Of a DNA stretch of 64,000 nt, positions 1-8,114 are shown one piece after another (position 1 is the first letter of the stretch; every line of letters starts with the position of its first letter). This DNA is from Aliivibrio fischeri. GTDB lineage: Bacteria; Pseudomonadota; Gammaproteobacteria; Enterobacterales; Vibrionaceae. The notes beneath the pieces are model-generated. The model saw only the letters and a list, made by a program, of their open reading frames with translations. It was not told the DNA's origin and searched no databases. The translations under genes and the position numbers were made by a program. Location: assembly GCA_038993745.2 (NCBI GenBank), contig CP160630.1:1054001-1118000 (forward strand). Reading direction: 5' to 3'.

Positions 1-213
1 GTGACGCCGCTTGGTAAAATTCTTCGAGCTATTCGAATTAAAGAGTGTTTAACGTTGAGAGATATGGCGGTATCTATCGGAATTGGTTCTGCCTATCTTT
101 CTTCAATTGAGTACGGAAAGATAATAGATTCTAATGTTGTAGAGAAAATTAAAACTGTATACAAGTTAAATTCTACTCAGATTTCAGCACTAAACAACCA
201 GTCAGAAAACTAA
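1..213 (+). CDS. Small helix-turn-helix (XRE-type) regulator of the prophage
   Basis: This 70-residue protein begins with GTG at base 1, so the true start could lie before the window, although MTPLGKILRAIR is a typical beginning for this family. Residues 5-60 have the XRE/Cro-like pattern: a first helix, then LRDMAVSIGIGSAYLSSIEYGK as the helix-turn-helix, ending in the usual SxIExGK sequence. It probably binds phage DNA in the middle region of the prophage. It is followed by an intrinsic terminator, so it closes its own transcription unit ahead of the Mor-type activator. It is too small, and too far from the left end, to be the Mu Repc repressor; its target is unknown. Confidence 0.75.
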   Translation: MTPLGKILRAIRIKECLTLRDMAVSIGIGSAYLSSIEYGKIIDSNVVEKIKTVYKLNSTQISALNNQSEN

Positions 214-249
214 AAACCATCCCACCACCCAACACCTCAAGGTAAAATA

Positions 250-280
250 AAACCACCCAATCAAACGGGTGGTTTTTTTT
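250..280 (+). terminator. Intrinsic terminator before the Mor/C gene
   Basis: Arms AAACCACCC and GGGTGGTTT enclose an 8-base loop and are followed by a run of T. The T-run ends a few bases before the ribosome binding site of the activator gene, so transcription entering that gene from upstream would have to read through this site. Confidence 0.85.
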
Positions 281-294
281 ATTTGGAGGTAATC

Positions 295-711
295 ATGAGA
301 CCAGCAACCCAAAGTGCAGAGCACAATCAAGACCTGTTTGGATTTACAGAAGTCACAGCAGAAGATATCGACAACATGGTCGATGAAGAAGAGAAAGTAA
401 GATGGCCAGAAGACATGCGCCAAATGTATGACTTACTTGCAACCGATTTAGAAAACGCAGGCATAGACAAATCACTTGCCATTACTCAGTTAAATTCTAT
501 TTGCAAAACCTTCGGTGGGATGCAATTCTACCTCCCACGCGGCGAAGCACTCAGTAACATGATCTTAAAGTTTAGCGTCTGGAACGATTTTAAAGGCGAC
601 AACGTTAGAGAACTAACCCGAAAATACGACATGAGCGAAAACCATGTTTATCGAATAGTCAAGATGATGCGAGCAAGAGAAATCAAACGCCGTCAACCTA
701 GTTTGTTTTAA
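295..711 (+). CDS. Mor/C-family transcription activator
   Basis: The product is a 138-residue member of the Mor activator family, the Mu proteins that switch on middle (Mor) or late (C) transcription. The N-terminal half (residues 35-80) is the acidic dimerisation region, and the C-terminal RKYDMSENHVYRIVKMMR is a helix-turn-helix. The start at 295 is chosen over an upstream TTG at 283 because GGAGGT lies five bases ahead of the ATG. It sits just upstream of the lysis genes, which is the position of C in Mu, so it more likely plays the late role. Only one Mor/C paralogue is visible in the window. The family call is firm; the Mor versus C assignment is inference. Confidence 0.88.
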   Translation: MRPATQSAEHNQDLFGFTEVTAEDIDNMVDEEEKVRWPEDMRQMYDLLATDLENAGIDKSLAITQLNSICKTFGGMQFYLPRGEALSNMILKFSVWNDFKGDNVRELTRKYDMSENHVYRIVKMMRAREIKRRQPSLF

Positions 712-721
712 GGATAGAATA

Positions 722-1183
722 ATGAAACATTTATTAATCGCTATGTTGGTACTTGCTTTTTCAATGCCATCTTTAGCTAAAGAACTACCAAATGTAGATT
801 TAATGGTAAGCAGGATTAATGACAGTGGGTTTACAAAATCCAATGAATGGAAAGATATTGGAGATAGCAAAAGTCAATCAGTAAAAAATGGGGTTATTTT
901 TGTTAGTAAAAATAATGTATCATCTATGATGACAATTGCTGGAGAAAGTGAAGCTGAGATAATGCTTTCTTATTCTTTTGCTAATCTTCATTGTGTTACC
1001 ACTTCATTGTCTGCTATAAACATGCTTCAAAATGAAACGCTAAAAAAGTCAATGATGGAGAGCTTCACATCTGCGCTTGGTGCTTATGAAAATAAAGTAA
1101 GCACACTAGTATGGGGCTACCATTTTAAAACGAAATTAACAAAAACAAAGCTAGGATTAATAGCTTCTTGCTCACTTGAGTAA
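722..1183 (+). CDS. Exported protein of unknown function (possible prophage cargo gene)
   Basis: The protein has 153 residues and starts with a clear signal peptide: MKHLLIAMLVLAFSMPSLAK has a positive N-terminus, a hydrophobic core and an SLA-K cleavage site. The mature part has only two cysteines (near residues 98 and 151), which could form a disulfide, and no motif I recognise. It sits 10 bp after the Mor/C gene and before the lysis genes, where Mu carries nothing equivalent. A secreted, non-structural protein in this place is typical of a cargo ('moron') gene acting on the host envelope, but that role is only inferred from position and export signal. Confidence 0.7.
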   Translation: MKHLLIAMLVLAFSMPSLAKELPNVDLMVSRINDSGFTKSNEWKDIGDSKSQSVKNGVIFVSKNNVSSMMTIAGESEAEIMLSYSFANLHCVTTSLSAINMLQNETLKKSMMESFTSALGAYENKVSTLVWGYHFKTKLTKTKLGLIASCSLE

Positions 1184-1222
1184 CATCACCGAAGGTTAAT
1201 TTATCCCACCTCCTAACATAAA

Positions 1223-1268
1223 GCACAATCTATAAAAATTAACTTCCGTTAATGTTTATAGGTTGTGC
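1223..1268 (+). promoter_or_regulatory. Near-perfect 21-bp hairpin abutting a start codon
   Basis: Arms at 1223-1243 and 1248-1268 pair at 19 of 21 positions around a TTCC loop. The right arm contains the only plausible ribosome binding sequence (AGGTTG) and ends one base before the ATG at 1270. In RNA it would hide the translation start of the DUF5675 gene. As DNA it is a dyad that could be an activator site, since Mor/C proteins bind dyads. There is no T-run, so it is not a normal terminator. Confidence 0.7.
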
Positions 1269-1269
1269 A

Positions 1270-1692
1270 ATGAAAACACTAACTCTCCACCGAAATTATT
1301 TCACACATGGCACGTTCTCCATTCTTTGCGATGAGAACGGCAACCCAATGCTAAAAACCGTCGAGCGTGAATGGGCTAATAACACGCCTAATATCTCGTG
1401 CATTCCTGAAGGTGTTTATGATGTAACACCGCACGATTCACCACGCTTTGGTAAATGTTTAGCGCTATCAGCACCATCACTTGGTGTCACTATTTACGGT
1501 CCATCAATTCGTACACACTGCCTAATCCATGCCGCAAACAAACCATCACAGCTTCAAGGTTGTATTGCACCAGGTCTAGATTTTGGTGTGGTTGATAACG
1601 AGTGGGCAGTATTAAGCTCTCGTGATGCACTTCTTGAGTTGATGAACTACATCGACCACAAGCCTGCAAAATTAATTATTCGCAAGGCATAA
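1270..1692 (+). CDS. DUF5675-family protein in the lysis position
   Basis: The product has 140 residues from the ATG at 1270; an in-frame ATG at 1252 would add six residues but lies inside a strong hairpin. The pattern ERxWxxNxPxxSCIPEGxYxV, followed by THCLIHAAN and LQGCIAPG, is characteristic of the DUF5675 fold, which resembles L,D-transpeptidase/peptidase-like domains with conserved His and Cys. It occupies the place of the Mu lysozyme gene (gp22), immediately before a holin-like gene, so a role in wall degradation is plausible. The enzymatic activity of the family is not established to my knowledge. Confidence 0.8.
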   Translation: MKTLTLHRNYFTHGTFSILCDENGNPMLKTVEREWANNTPNISCIPEGVYDVTPHDSPRFGKCLALSAPSLGVTIYGPSIRTHCLIHAANKPSQLQGCIAPGLDFGVVDNEWAVLSSRDALLELMNYIDHKPAKLIIRKA

Positions 1693-1694
1693 CC

Positions 1695-1961
1695 ATGGGC
1701 GCGAATTGGGAATACTCAAAAACCAAAGGGCGTGAAATGCGCTTAGAAGCAGAGTTACGCTTTGCTACCACTGGTGAGCCAGTCCCAACCGCACCCCCTT
1801 TATTCAGTCACGATGCCACCATGCAAAGTCTATTTTCAAAAGCATGGAACCGTGTCACCCCTGTTGATATTCGAGTCCATTGTAAAAAGGATGTGCCAAT
1901 ACAACCCAAAGGGGATCGATTATCAAAACTTAGGAGTTTACGAAAATGTCACTTTCATTAA
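1695..1961 (+). CDS. Small phage protein of unknown function
   Basis: This 88-residue ORF starts two bases after the DUF5675 stop, with AAGG eight bases ahead of its ATG, and overlaps the next gene's start by 16 bases. The tight packing supports it being translated. The protein is basic towards the C-terminus (KGDRLSKLRSLRKCHFH) and has no membrane segment or signal peptide. I do not recognise a family. Phages often keep small unnamed lysis or regulatory genes here. Confidence 0.55.
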   Translation: MGANWEYSKTKGREMRLEAELRFATTGEPVPTAPPLFSHDATMQSLFSKAWNRVTPVDIRVHCKKDVPIQPKGDRLSKLRSLRKCHFH

Positions 1962-2485
1962 TGGCATCCGTCGCTTCACTGGCGGTAAAGCTAGGGCCAA
2001 CGGTAATACGTGGTGTGTCCAGTTTATTTGGTGGCTCAGACACCGCAGATAAAGTAGCAAACATTGTTGAAGTAGCCGACAAGCTAACCGACCAATCAGA
2101 TAAAGAAAATCTGATTATGAAAGAGCTTGGAAACCTACCACCAGAATCCCTTGCTCAACTTGAAGAGTTAAAAATAGCGCTTGAAAAAGAAAACACGCGC
2201 CGTTTAGAAATTGCAGCACAAGATGCACAAGCCGAGCACGAACAAGCGCAAGCCACAATCAGAAACGGTGATGTATCTGGTGACCCTGTTGTGCGACGCT
2301 CTCGACCACGTATTGCATTTTGGAGTTTTATTGCTACTGCTATTTACGTTATTTCAATGTCAGTCGCCAATGCTTACTCATATGGAACAGGTCCAGACAT
2401 GGCCGTAGCAGGTTTATTAATGTCTCCTTGCGTGGCTTACCTTGGTTTGCGTCACCGTGAAAAAACAGTAGGAACTGCATCATGA
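1946..2485 (+). CDS. Holin-like protein of the 3TM type
   Basis: The protein has 179 residues. A moderately hydrophobic N-terminal segment precedes an acidic, Gln/Ala-rich helical stretch (residues 50-110). Two clear transmembrane helices follow (about 126-143 and 150-168), with basic residues at the end. This matches the 'holin of 3TMs' family found in Mu-like phages and gene transfer agents. Its probable role is to permeabilise the inner membrane at lysis, paired with the DUF5675 gene upstream. The next gene overlaps its stop by 4 bp, suggesting translational coupling. Confidence 0.75.
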   Translation: MSLSLMASVASLAVKLGPTVIRGVSSLFGGSDTADKVANIVEVADKLTDQSDKENLIMKELGNLPPESLAQLEELKIALEKENTRRLEIAAQDAQAEHEQAQATIRNGDVSGDPVVRRSRPRIAFWSFIATAIYVISMSVANAYSYGTGPDMAVAGLLMSPCVAYLGLRHREKTVGTAS

Positions 2486-2697
2486 CAGACCAATTTGATA
2501 GAGCTCAAGAAAATGACGAACGCTTTCAAAGCAATAGCCTAAAGCGTCATCAAGAAAATCGAATTACAGAAACACCGGATGAAGATGATCACGGCCGATA
2601 TTGTTTAACGTGTGGCAATCTCATTTCGCAAGAACGCCTTAATGCCAACCCTAGTGCAGTGCGTTGTGTTCCTTGTCAATCAAAACAGGAATCGTAA
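2482..2697 (+). CDS. TraR/DksA-type zinc-finger protein
   Basis: A 71-residue protein whose C-terminal half carries a four-cysteine zinc finger: CLTCG, then CVPCQ 18 residues later, within the YCLTCGNLIS...RLNANPSAVRCVPCQ pattern of the TraR/DksA family. The short size matches phage versions that lack most of the DksA coiled coil. DksA and TraR bind the RNA polymerase secondary channel; this one may tune host transcription during late growth. Such genes are common between the holin and the terminase genes in Mu-like phages. The start overlaps the preceding gene (ATGA). Confidence 0.85.
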   Translation: MTDQFDRAQENDERFQSNSLKRHQENRITETPDEDDHGRYCLTCGNLISQERLNANPSAVRCVPCQSKQES

Positions 2698-2997
2698 ATG
2701 GAAGTACTCAAATCATGGTGGCCGATGATTTGGGCGTTGGTTCTAACGCTCGTTCAAATCATCCAAATTCTTTTAGCCAAAACTTACGCTCGACGTGAGG
2801 AACTAGAAAAGGTGAACAAGAACGTGGCAGATTTAACCGAGCAAATAAAGCATCTACCTTCTCATCAAGATGTGCAAAATCTAAGGCTAGAGCTTTCAGA
2901 AACTCGCGGAGAGCTGCGAGAGCTAAAAGCGGAAATAAAACCAATCAACCATTTGGCACAATTGCTATTAGAGCAACAGCTAAAACAAGATAAATGA
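2698..2997 (+). CDS. DUF2730-family membrane-anchored coiled-coil protein (Mu gp25-like)
   Basis: This 99-residue protein has one N-terminal transmembrane helix (residues 8-26, WPMIWALVLTLVQIIQILLA). A long charged helix with heptad-like spacing follows (residues 33-85). Position, length and architecture match Mu gp25. In other transposable phages proteins of this shape are suspected to act as spanins or lysis accessories, which would fit the neighbouring holin, but no lipoprotein partner is visible. It starts directly after the stop codon of the zinc-finger gene. Confidence 0.78.
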   Translation: MEVLKSWWPMIWALVLTLVQIIQILLAKTYARREELEKVNKNVADLTEQIKHLPSHQDVQNLRLELSETRGELRELKAEIKPINHLAQLLLEQQLKQDK

Positions 2998-3004
2998 GGT
3001 TCAA

Positions 3005-3295
3005 ATGAGCTTTAAAGAACTTTTAAAACAAGACCAACACTTGGTCATTTTGCGATCATTGCTTGAAATGCCATCTTACGAAGCAAACGAATCTATTATT
3101 GATTCATGCCTAGATTGTTACGGCCACAATGTAAGCCGTGATACGGTTCGCACTCGTATCAGTTGGTTAGAAGAGCAAGAGTTAGTGACCACTCGTGAGT
3201 TAGCAGGTTGCATGATTGCTAAGTTAACTAGCCGTGGTGAAGATGTGGCAACAGGTCAAGCCGTTGTCCCTGGCGTAAAACGCCCACGAGCATAG
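3005..3295 (+). CDS. Mu gp26-like protein
   Basis: A 96-residue protein of the family that lies between gp25 and the small terminase in Mu-like phages. Residues 30-80 resemble a winged helix: NVSRDTVRTRISWLEEQELV followed by a beta-wing (TTRELAGCMIAKLTSRGEDVA). This suggests nucleic-acid binding, perhaps helping packaging. GAGG precedes the ATG. The placement is firm; the function is not known. Confidence 0.75.
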   Translation: MSFKELLKQDQHLVILRSLLEMPSYEANESIIDSCLDCYGHNVSRDTVRTRISWLEEQELVTTRELAGCMIAKLTSRGEDVATGQAVVPGVKRPRA

Positions 3296-3304
3296 GAGCA
3301 ACCA

Positions 3305-3889
3305 ATGACGATTACTGCACCTGTAAACCGAAAGTCTAAAATTTCGCTATTACCAGAAGAGATAAAGCAGCAATTAAACGTGCTTATTCGCTCTGGCAAT
3401 ATGCAGCAAAAAGACATACTCGCCGCTGTGCACGAAATGATTGACGAAGCAGGACTAGGTGAAGATGCCAAGCCAAGCCGTTCAAGCTTCAACCGCTACG
3501 CCAAGAAAATGGAAAACATGGGGGCACGTATTCGTCAGGCTCGTGAAGTGGCCGAAGTCTGGACAGCAAAACTTGGAGATGCCCCTACCTCAGAGTTAGG
3601 TAAGTTGCTGCAAGAGTTCGTTCGTACTATGGCGTTTGAAACATCATCGCACATGATGGAAGAATCAGAAGCTAACCAAGAGCCAATACCACCAAAGGCA
3701 TTAGCACAATTAGCATTGGTTATTCAACGTATCGAGCAATCATCAATGGTGTCTCATAAAGTTGAGCAAGAAATTCGTAAAGCCTTTGCTGAAGAGATGG
3801 TTGCAAAAACTGATCAAGTAGCTAAGAAAGCAGGACTAACGTCAGACACCGTGAAGATGTTGAAAGCCGAGCTACTAGGAATTTCATAA
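3305..3889 (+). CDS. DUF3486-family small terminase subunit (Mu gp27-like)
   Basis: A 194-residue protein with the DUF3486 pattern: RKSKISLLPEEIKQQLNVLI at the start, a helix-turn-helix-like segment (residues 40-75, ending SRSSFNRYAKKME) and a long helical C-terminal half. It is predicted to recognise the packaging site and recruit the large terminase encoded next, whose start overlaps its stop by 1 bp. The call rests on family pattern and on conserved order with gp26 and gp28. Confidence 0.88.
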   Translation: MTITAPVNRKSKISLLPEEIKQQLNVLIRSGNMQQKDILAAVHEMIDEAGLGEDAKPSRSSFNRYAKKMENMGARIRQAREVAEVWTAKLGDAPTSELGKLLQEFVRTMAFETSSHMMEESEANQEPIPPKALAQLALVIQRIEQSSMVSHKVEQEIRKAFAEEMVAKTDQVAKKAGLTSDTVKMLKAELLGIS

Positions 3890-5484
3890 TGACAGAATCA
3901 CTGAACGTCAATTCGATTACTGAAAACATCCTTGTCAAGTTCGACAAGGATGAGCTTTTACTTGGATATCAGAAACGTTGGATAGCCGATGAATCAGTGC
4001 TTAAGATTGCAGAGAAGTCACGTCGTACTGGTTTGACGTTTGCTGAAGCGGCAGATTCTGCGCTGAGTGCTGGCACTGCCAAAAGTGAAGGTGGAAATAA
4101 CGTCTTCTATGTTGGTTCGAACAAAGAAATGGCACGAGAGTTTATTGATGCTGTTGCTCTATGGGCCAAGATATTCGATAAAGCGGCTGGAGAAGTTCAA
4201 GAAGATATTCTCAACGATGAAGACAAAGACATTCTTACCTTTGTCATCTACTTTGAATCGGGTTTAAAGGTTCAGGCGTTATCGAGTAACCCTTCAAACC
4301 TTCGTGGTATGCAAGGAACGGTTATTATCGATGAGGCTGCATTTCACGAGCGATTAGCTGAAGTACTAAAAGCCGCCCTTGCATTAACCATGTGGGGTTC
4401 TAAAGTCCGTCTTATATCTACTCACAATGGTATAGACAATCAATTCAATCAGTTAATCCAAGATAGCCGAGCAGGTAAAAAGCGTTACTCAATCCATACC
4501 GTTACCCTTGATGATGCTTGTTTAGAGGGGCTCTATCAGCGAATTTGTCAGGTAACAAAGCAAGAATGGACTCAAGAAAAAGAAGATGAATGGAAGAGTA
4601 ATCTTCTCAAAGACACCGCAACTGAAGAAGATGCATTAGAAGAATATCAGTGTATACCAAAGAACGGCGGCGGTGCTTATATTAGTCGCGGATTACGTGA
4701 ACGAGCTGCACGTTTAACTGATGCACCAGTTTTATCCTTTACAGGAACGTCAGAGTTTAACCAAGCTAAAGAGCACATTCGTGAAGCCGAGATGAAAGAA
4801 TGGCTAGATGAACACGTTCAGCCAGAGCTTGATAAGTTGGATCCTAAACTTCGTCATTCACTAGGGGAAGATTTCGCGCGTTCTGGAGACTTAACTGTTT
4901 ATGCACCAATAGCGGTTCATAATGACACAACGCGAGAAGTTCCATTTTTATTAGAACTTGGTAACGTGCCATTCAAACAGCAAGAACAAGCCCTCTATTA
5001 TATATGTGATCAACTGCCTCGCCGTGATGGTATTTATCTCGATGCACGTGGTAACGGCCAATACTTAGCCGAGCAAGCAAGATACAAATACGGTGAAGAA
5101 GTAGTGGAAGTCATGTTGTCTGTGTCTTACTACCGTGAAAATATGCCATCGTTTAAAGCCGCTTTTGAAGACGACGAACTACTGCTACCAAAGCATGAAG
5201 ACGTCATTACCGACTTGGGACAAATACAAATCAAGGCCGGAGTGCCAAGTATTGATTCAAGCAGAACCAAAGGCGAAAACGGAAACAAACGACACGGCGA
5301 TAGTGCTATCGCTATTTGGTTTGCCTACTTAGCATCAAAGGCTGATATCACCCGTTACGGTCTACATACCATTAAAGCCGTTGGTGATGAAACAACGCGA
5401 TCCTTTTATGGAACAGCAGAAGACAACAACCGATTTGAAGATATGCCGCATCAAGACTTGCGCGGTAAAGGAATTAGACTATGA
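3889..5484 (+). CDS. Terminase large subunit (Mu gp28-like)
   Basis: A 531-residue packaging motor. Residues 39-55 carry a degenerate Walker A (KSRRTGLTFAEA), as in Mu gp28, and residues 145-152 the Walker B (VIIDEAAF). The C-terminal half holds the RNase H-like nuclease, with acidic positions in GEDFARSGDLT, IYLDARGNG and HGDSAIAIW. It drives headful DNA packaging into proheads and makes the cut in flanking host DNA. Length is normal for the family. The portal gene overlaps its end by 4 bp. Confidence 0.94.
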   Translation: MTESLNVNSITENILVKFDKDELLLGYQKRWIADESVLKIAEKSRRTGLTFAEAADSALSAGTAKSEGGNNVFYVGSNKEMAREFIDAVALWAKIFDKAAGEVQEDILNDEDKDILTFVIYFESGLKVQALSSNPSNLRGMQGTVIIDEAAFHERLAEVLKAALALTMWGSKVRLISTHNGIDNQFNQLIQDSRAGKKRYSIHTVTLDDACLEGLYQRICQVTKQEWTQEKEDEWKSNLLKDTATEEDALEEYQCIPKNGGGAYISRGLRERAARLTDAPVLSFTGTSEFNQAKEHIREAEMKEWLDEHVQPELDKLDPKLRHSLGEDFARSGDLTVYAPIAVHNDTTREVPFLLELGNVPFKQQEQALYYICDQLPRRDGIYLDARGNGQYLAEQARYKYGEEVVEVMLSVSYYRENMPSFKAAFEDDELLLPKHEDVITDLGQIQIKAGVPSIDSSRTKGENGNKRHGDSAIAIWFAYLASKADITRYGLHTIKAVGDETTRSFYGTAEDNNRFEDMPHQDLRGKGIRL

Positions 5485-7033
5485 CCGGAATTTTAGACGC
5501 ACAAGGTAAACCAATAAAAGCAGATAAAGCACTGCTGTCTGAAGATATTGCTAAAGCCTTCACCACCAGTGTAAGAAACCCACGCCCTTCAAGTGTGGCA
5601 TCAACAGTGACTCCTCAACGTTTGGCCGGATTACTTCGTGCAGTGATTGATGGCAACGACCCAGAAGCGTTCATGACATTAGCTGAAGAAATGGAAGAGC
5701 GTGATCTACATTACGCTGCGCAACTTCGTACCCGTAAATTAGCCGTCGCTGCTATTTCTCCAAGTGTAGAGCCATGCAGTGAAAGCGAACAAGACATGCT
5801 AATGGCAGAGCGCGTTCGTGAAGTGATGAATGATGATCAAATTCCAGAGTTGTTTTTTGATTTACTCGATGGACTTGGTAAAGGGTTAGCTGTTGTTCAA
5901 ATTCTTTGGAATACACAAAAGTCACCGTGGAAACCAAAAGATTACACATGGGTAGACCCAAGATATTTGCGCCAAGATAAAGACACGTTATCTAAAATTT
6001 TACTTATCAGTAATGACGCTCCAAGCGGTGAACCTTTAGAGCCTTATAAATTTATGGTTCATACCCCACGCTCGAAATCGGGCAGCGTATGGCGCAATGG
6101 CCTAGCTAGATTAGTTGCCGTGATGTACATGCTAAAGTCATTCACCATTCGTGATTGGTGGGCCTTTGCTGAAGTGTTCGGTATTCCAATTCGTGTGGGT
6201 AAGTATGGCGCGAACGCAAGTCCAGATGACATCAATACGCTAGTCAATGCCATTGGTCGTATTGCCAGTGATGCAGGTGCAGTTATTCCGGAATCCATGA
6301 AACTGGAGCTAATTGAAACCGCAAAAGGCAATGGCGGTAATACTCTATTTGAGAACATGGCACGTTGGTGTGATGAGCAAATAAGTAAAGCCGTGCTTGG
6401 TCAAACCATGACAGCCGACAATGGCAGCTCACAATCACAAGCCACTGTTCATAACGAAGTGCGTTTAGATATTGCAAAATGGGACGCAAGACAACTAGAA
6501 GCGTGCGTTAACGAATACCTGGTTAAGCCTTACATTATTCTTAATTGGGGTGTACAAGACTGTTACCAAAAGTGCGCATCAAAGTTCATGAGCCAGAAGA
6601 TCTAAAAGTCTTTGTTGACTCTTTAACACCAATGATTGATCGCGGCGTTCGTGTGACTGAAGATTCAATCTTAAATAAGTTCGGACTAAAAGCGGCAGAA
6701 GATAGCGAACGAGTACTTCATCCCGTTAACCAAGTTCAAACCCCAACCCCAACAGAGTTAGGGTTAAACCGTCGCCTTGCTATTAACCAAGTAAGCAAAA
6801 CGGTAGATAAAGAAATTGAAGACATGACAAACGAAGCCATGAAAGATTGGGTAGAAACCGCAGAGGATTTCATGAACCCAATCTTATCATTGGCAAATTC
6901 TGTCGATACCTTTGAAGAGTTCAACGCCAAGTTACCGCAACTTCAAGAAGAACTAGGTGCAGACGCGTTCGTCGCAGCTATGACGGAGTATATGTTTAAA
7001 GCAAGAGGATTGGGAGACGCGAAAGATGCCTAA
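5481..7033 (+). pseudogene. Portal protein, DUF935 / Mu gp29-like, split by one frameshift
   Basis: The first frame gives about 360 residues of the DUF935 portal family (RLAGLLRAVIDGNDPEAFM, DWWAFAEVFGIPIRVGKYG). It then runs out near 6566, and the rest continues in the next frame as KVRIKVHEPEDLK to the stop at 7033. Restoring one C in the CC at 6566-6567 gives DCYPKVRIKV and a single 517-residue protein, matching Mu gp29. The portal is the ring through which DNA enters the head. The neighbours on both sides are intact and overlapping, so this is probably a base-calling error; a real mutation would disable the phage. Confidence 0.9.
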
Positions 7034-7808
7034 TGAAAGCGTGATCTCAAAAGAAGCATTAGCATGGTTTAAAAAGAAAGGCATAGAGCCTTCTTTTGAT
7101 TACCGTGACGTGTGGGAAGAAGAGCACGCAAACGCCTTCACCGTAGCAAAAATGCTCAATGCTGATTTGCTTGTCGAAGTAAAAGGGTTAATCGATGAAG
7201 CCATAGAGCAAGGCCAAACCTTTGTACAGTTCCGCGACATACTAAAACCACTGTTAGTAAAATCCGGTTGGTGGGGCATTCAAGAAATGGATGACCCAAC
7301 CACCAAAGAAACAAAGCTCGTTCAATTAGGCAGTGAAGGACGTATAAAAACCATTTACAAAACCAACATGAGAACAGCAAGAGCTGCTGGGCAATGGGAA
7401 CGAATAGAACGAACAAAACGAGCTATGCCCTATTTGCTTTATCAGCTAGGCCCATCTCTTGAGCATAGACTTGAGCATGTTAAATGGAATGGAATATTGC
7501 TGCCAGTGGGTGATGAGTTTTGGATTAACCATATGCCCCCAAATGGATGGGGGTGTAATTGTTGGATAAGGCAGGTATCAAAGTTTGAAGCCGATAAACT
7601 TATCCAGGATAAAAAAGTAACAACCACTGCACCACCAGATAAAACTAAGAAGTGGGTAAACAAAAGAACAGGAGAAGAAACCACCTTACCAGTAGGAATT
7701 GATCCAGGTTGGAACTACAATCCTGGTAAAGAGCGAGAAAAAGCACTTTCTCTAGACCTAGTTCAAAAAGAGACGTTAATGCGTCAAACGCTCTCTAAGG
7801 GCGTTTAA
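7026..7808 (+). CDS. Phage Mu F-like minor head protein (gp30-like)
   Basis: A 260-residue protein with the SPP1 gp7 / Mu gpF head-morphogenesis domain in residues 100-200. Markers are IKTIYKTNMRTARAAGQWER, LEHRLEHVKWNG and the HMPPNGWGCNCWIRQ segment. It is thought to be a minor capsid or portal-associated protein injected with DNA or needed for head assembly. It is shorter than Mu gp30 (over 400 residues), ending soon after the conserved domain without an obvious frameshift. It overlaps the portal gene by 8 bp and is the last gene before an intrinsic terminator. Confidence 0.87.
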   Translation: MPNESVISKEALAWFKKKGIEPSFDYRDVWEEEHANAFTVAKMLNADLLVEVKGLIDEAIEQGQTFVQFRDILKPLLVKSGWWGIQEMDDPTTKETKLVQLGSEGRIKTIYKTNMRTARAAGQWERIERTKRAMPYLLYQLGPSLEHRLEHVKWNGILLPVGDEFWINHMPPNGWGCNCWIRQVSKFEADKLIQDKKVTTTAPPDKTKKWVNKRTGEETTLPVGIDPGWNYNPGKEREKALSLDLVQKETLMRQTLSKGV

Positions 7809-7898
7809 AATGAAATTAAGATAATCACGAGATAAAAAAAGTTTAAACGCGCTCAGTTAAATTTAAACAGTGTTTAAATGCGGTTTTATAATGTATTT

Positions 7899-7937
7899 AG
7901 GTTAGCAGTTGTCTTTCAGCTTGCTAACCTGATTTTT
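7899..7937 (+). terminator. Intrinsic terminator after the F-like head gene
   Basis: Arms AGGTTAGCA (7899-7907) and TGCTAACCT (7922-7930) are a perfect 9-bp stem followed by GATTTTTAT. It ends the packaging/portal unit, so the protease-head-tail genes need their own promoter in the following 170 bases. Confidence 0.85.
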
Positions 7938-8111
7938 ATCTGTAATCTATAAAGCCTTCCCCTTCGCAATACCTAATCCAAAACTCACCTATTTTAATCA
8001 ATCGATGTTATTCACAATGTCTTCGCACGTCGGTGCATTATGAACTCCTACCAAGAAACATATCAATCAACCACAAGGAGATTGCTATGTAACGGTCAAT
8101 TTATGGAGTAA
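7938..8111 (+). promoter_or_regulatory. Leader before the protease gene, with a start-stop mini-ORF
   Basis: The gap 7809-8114 contains no gene. Upstream of the terminator are three TTTAAA-centred repeats, GTTTAAAC, ATTTAAAC and GTTTAAAT, between 7838 and 7878. After the terminator, a strong AAGGAG (8075-8080) precedes ATG at 8087 that is followed at once by TAA. A second ATG (8103) is followed by GAG and TAA (8109-8111). The true protease ATG is at 8115. In Mu the late promoter PI lies at this place. No clear -10/-35 pair was identified, as expected for an activator-dependent late promoter. Confidence 0.5.
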
Positions 8112-8114
8112 GTA

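Noticed and set aside
1..213. Could be the Mu Repc/Ner repressor
   Set aside because: Those lie at the left end next to the transposase genes; this gene sits beside the Mor/C activator, far to the right, and is a short XRE-type protein.
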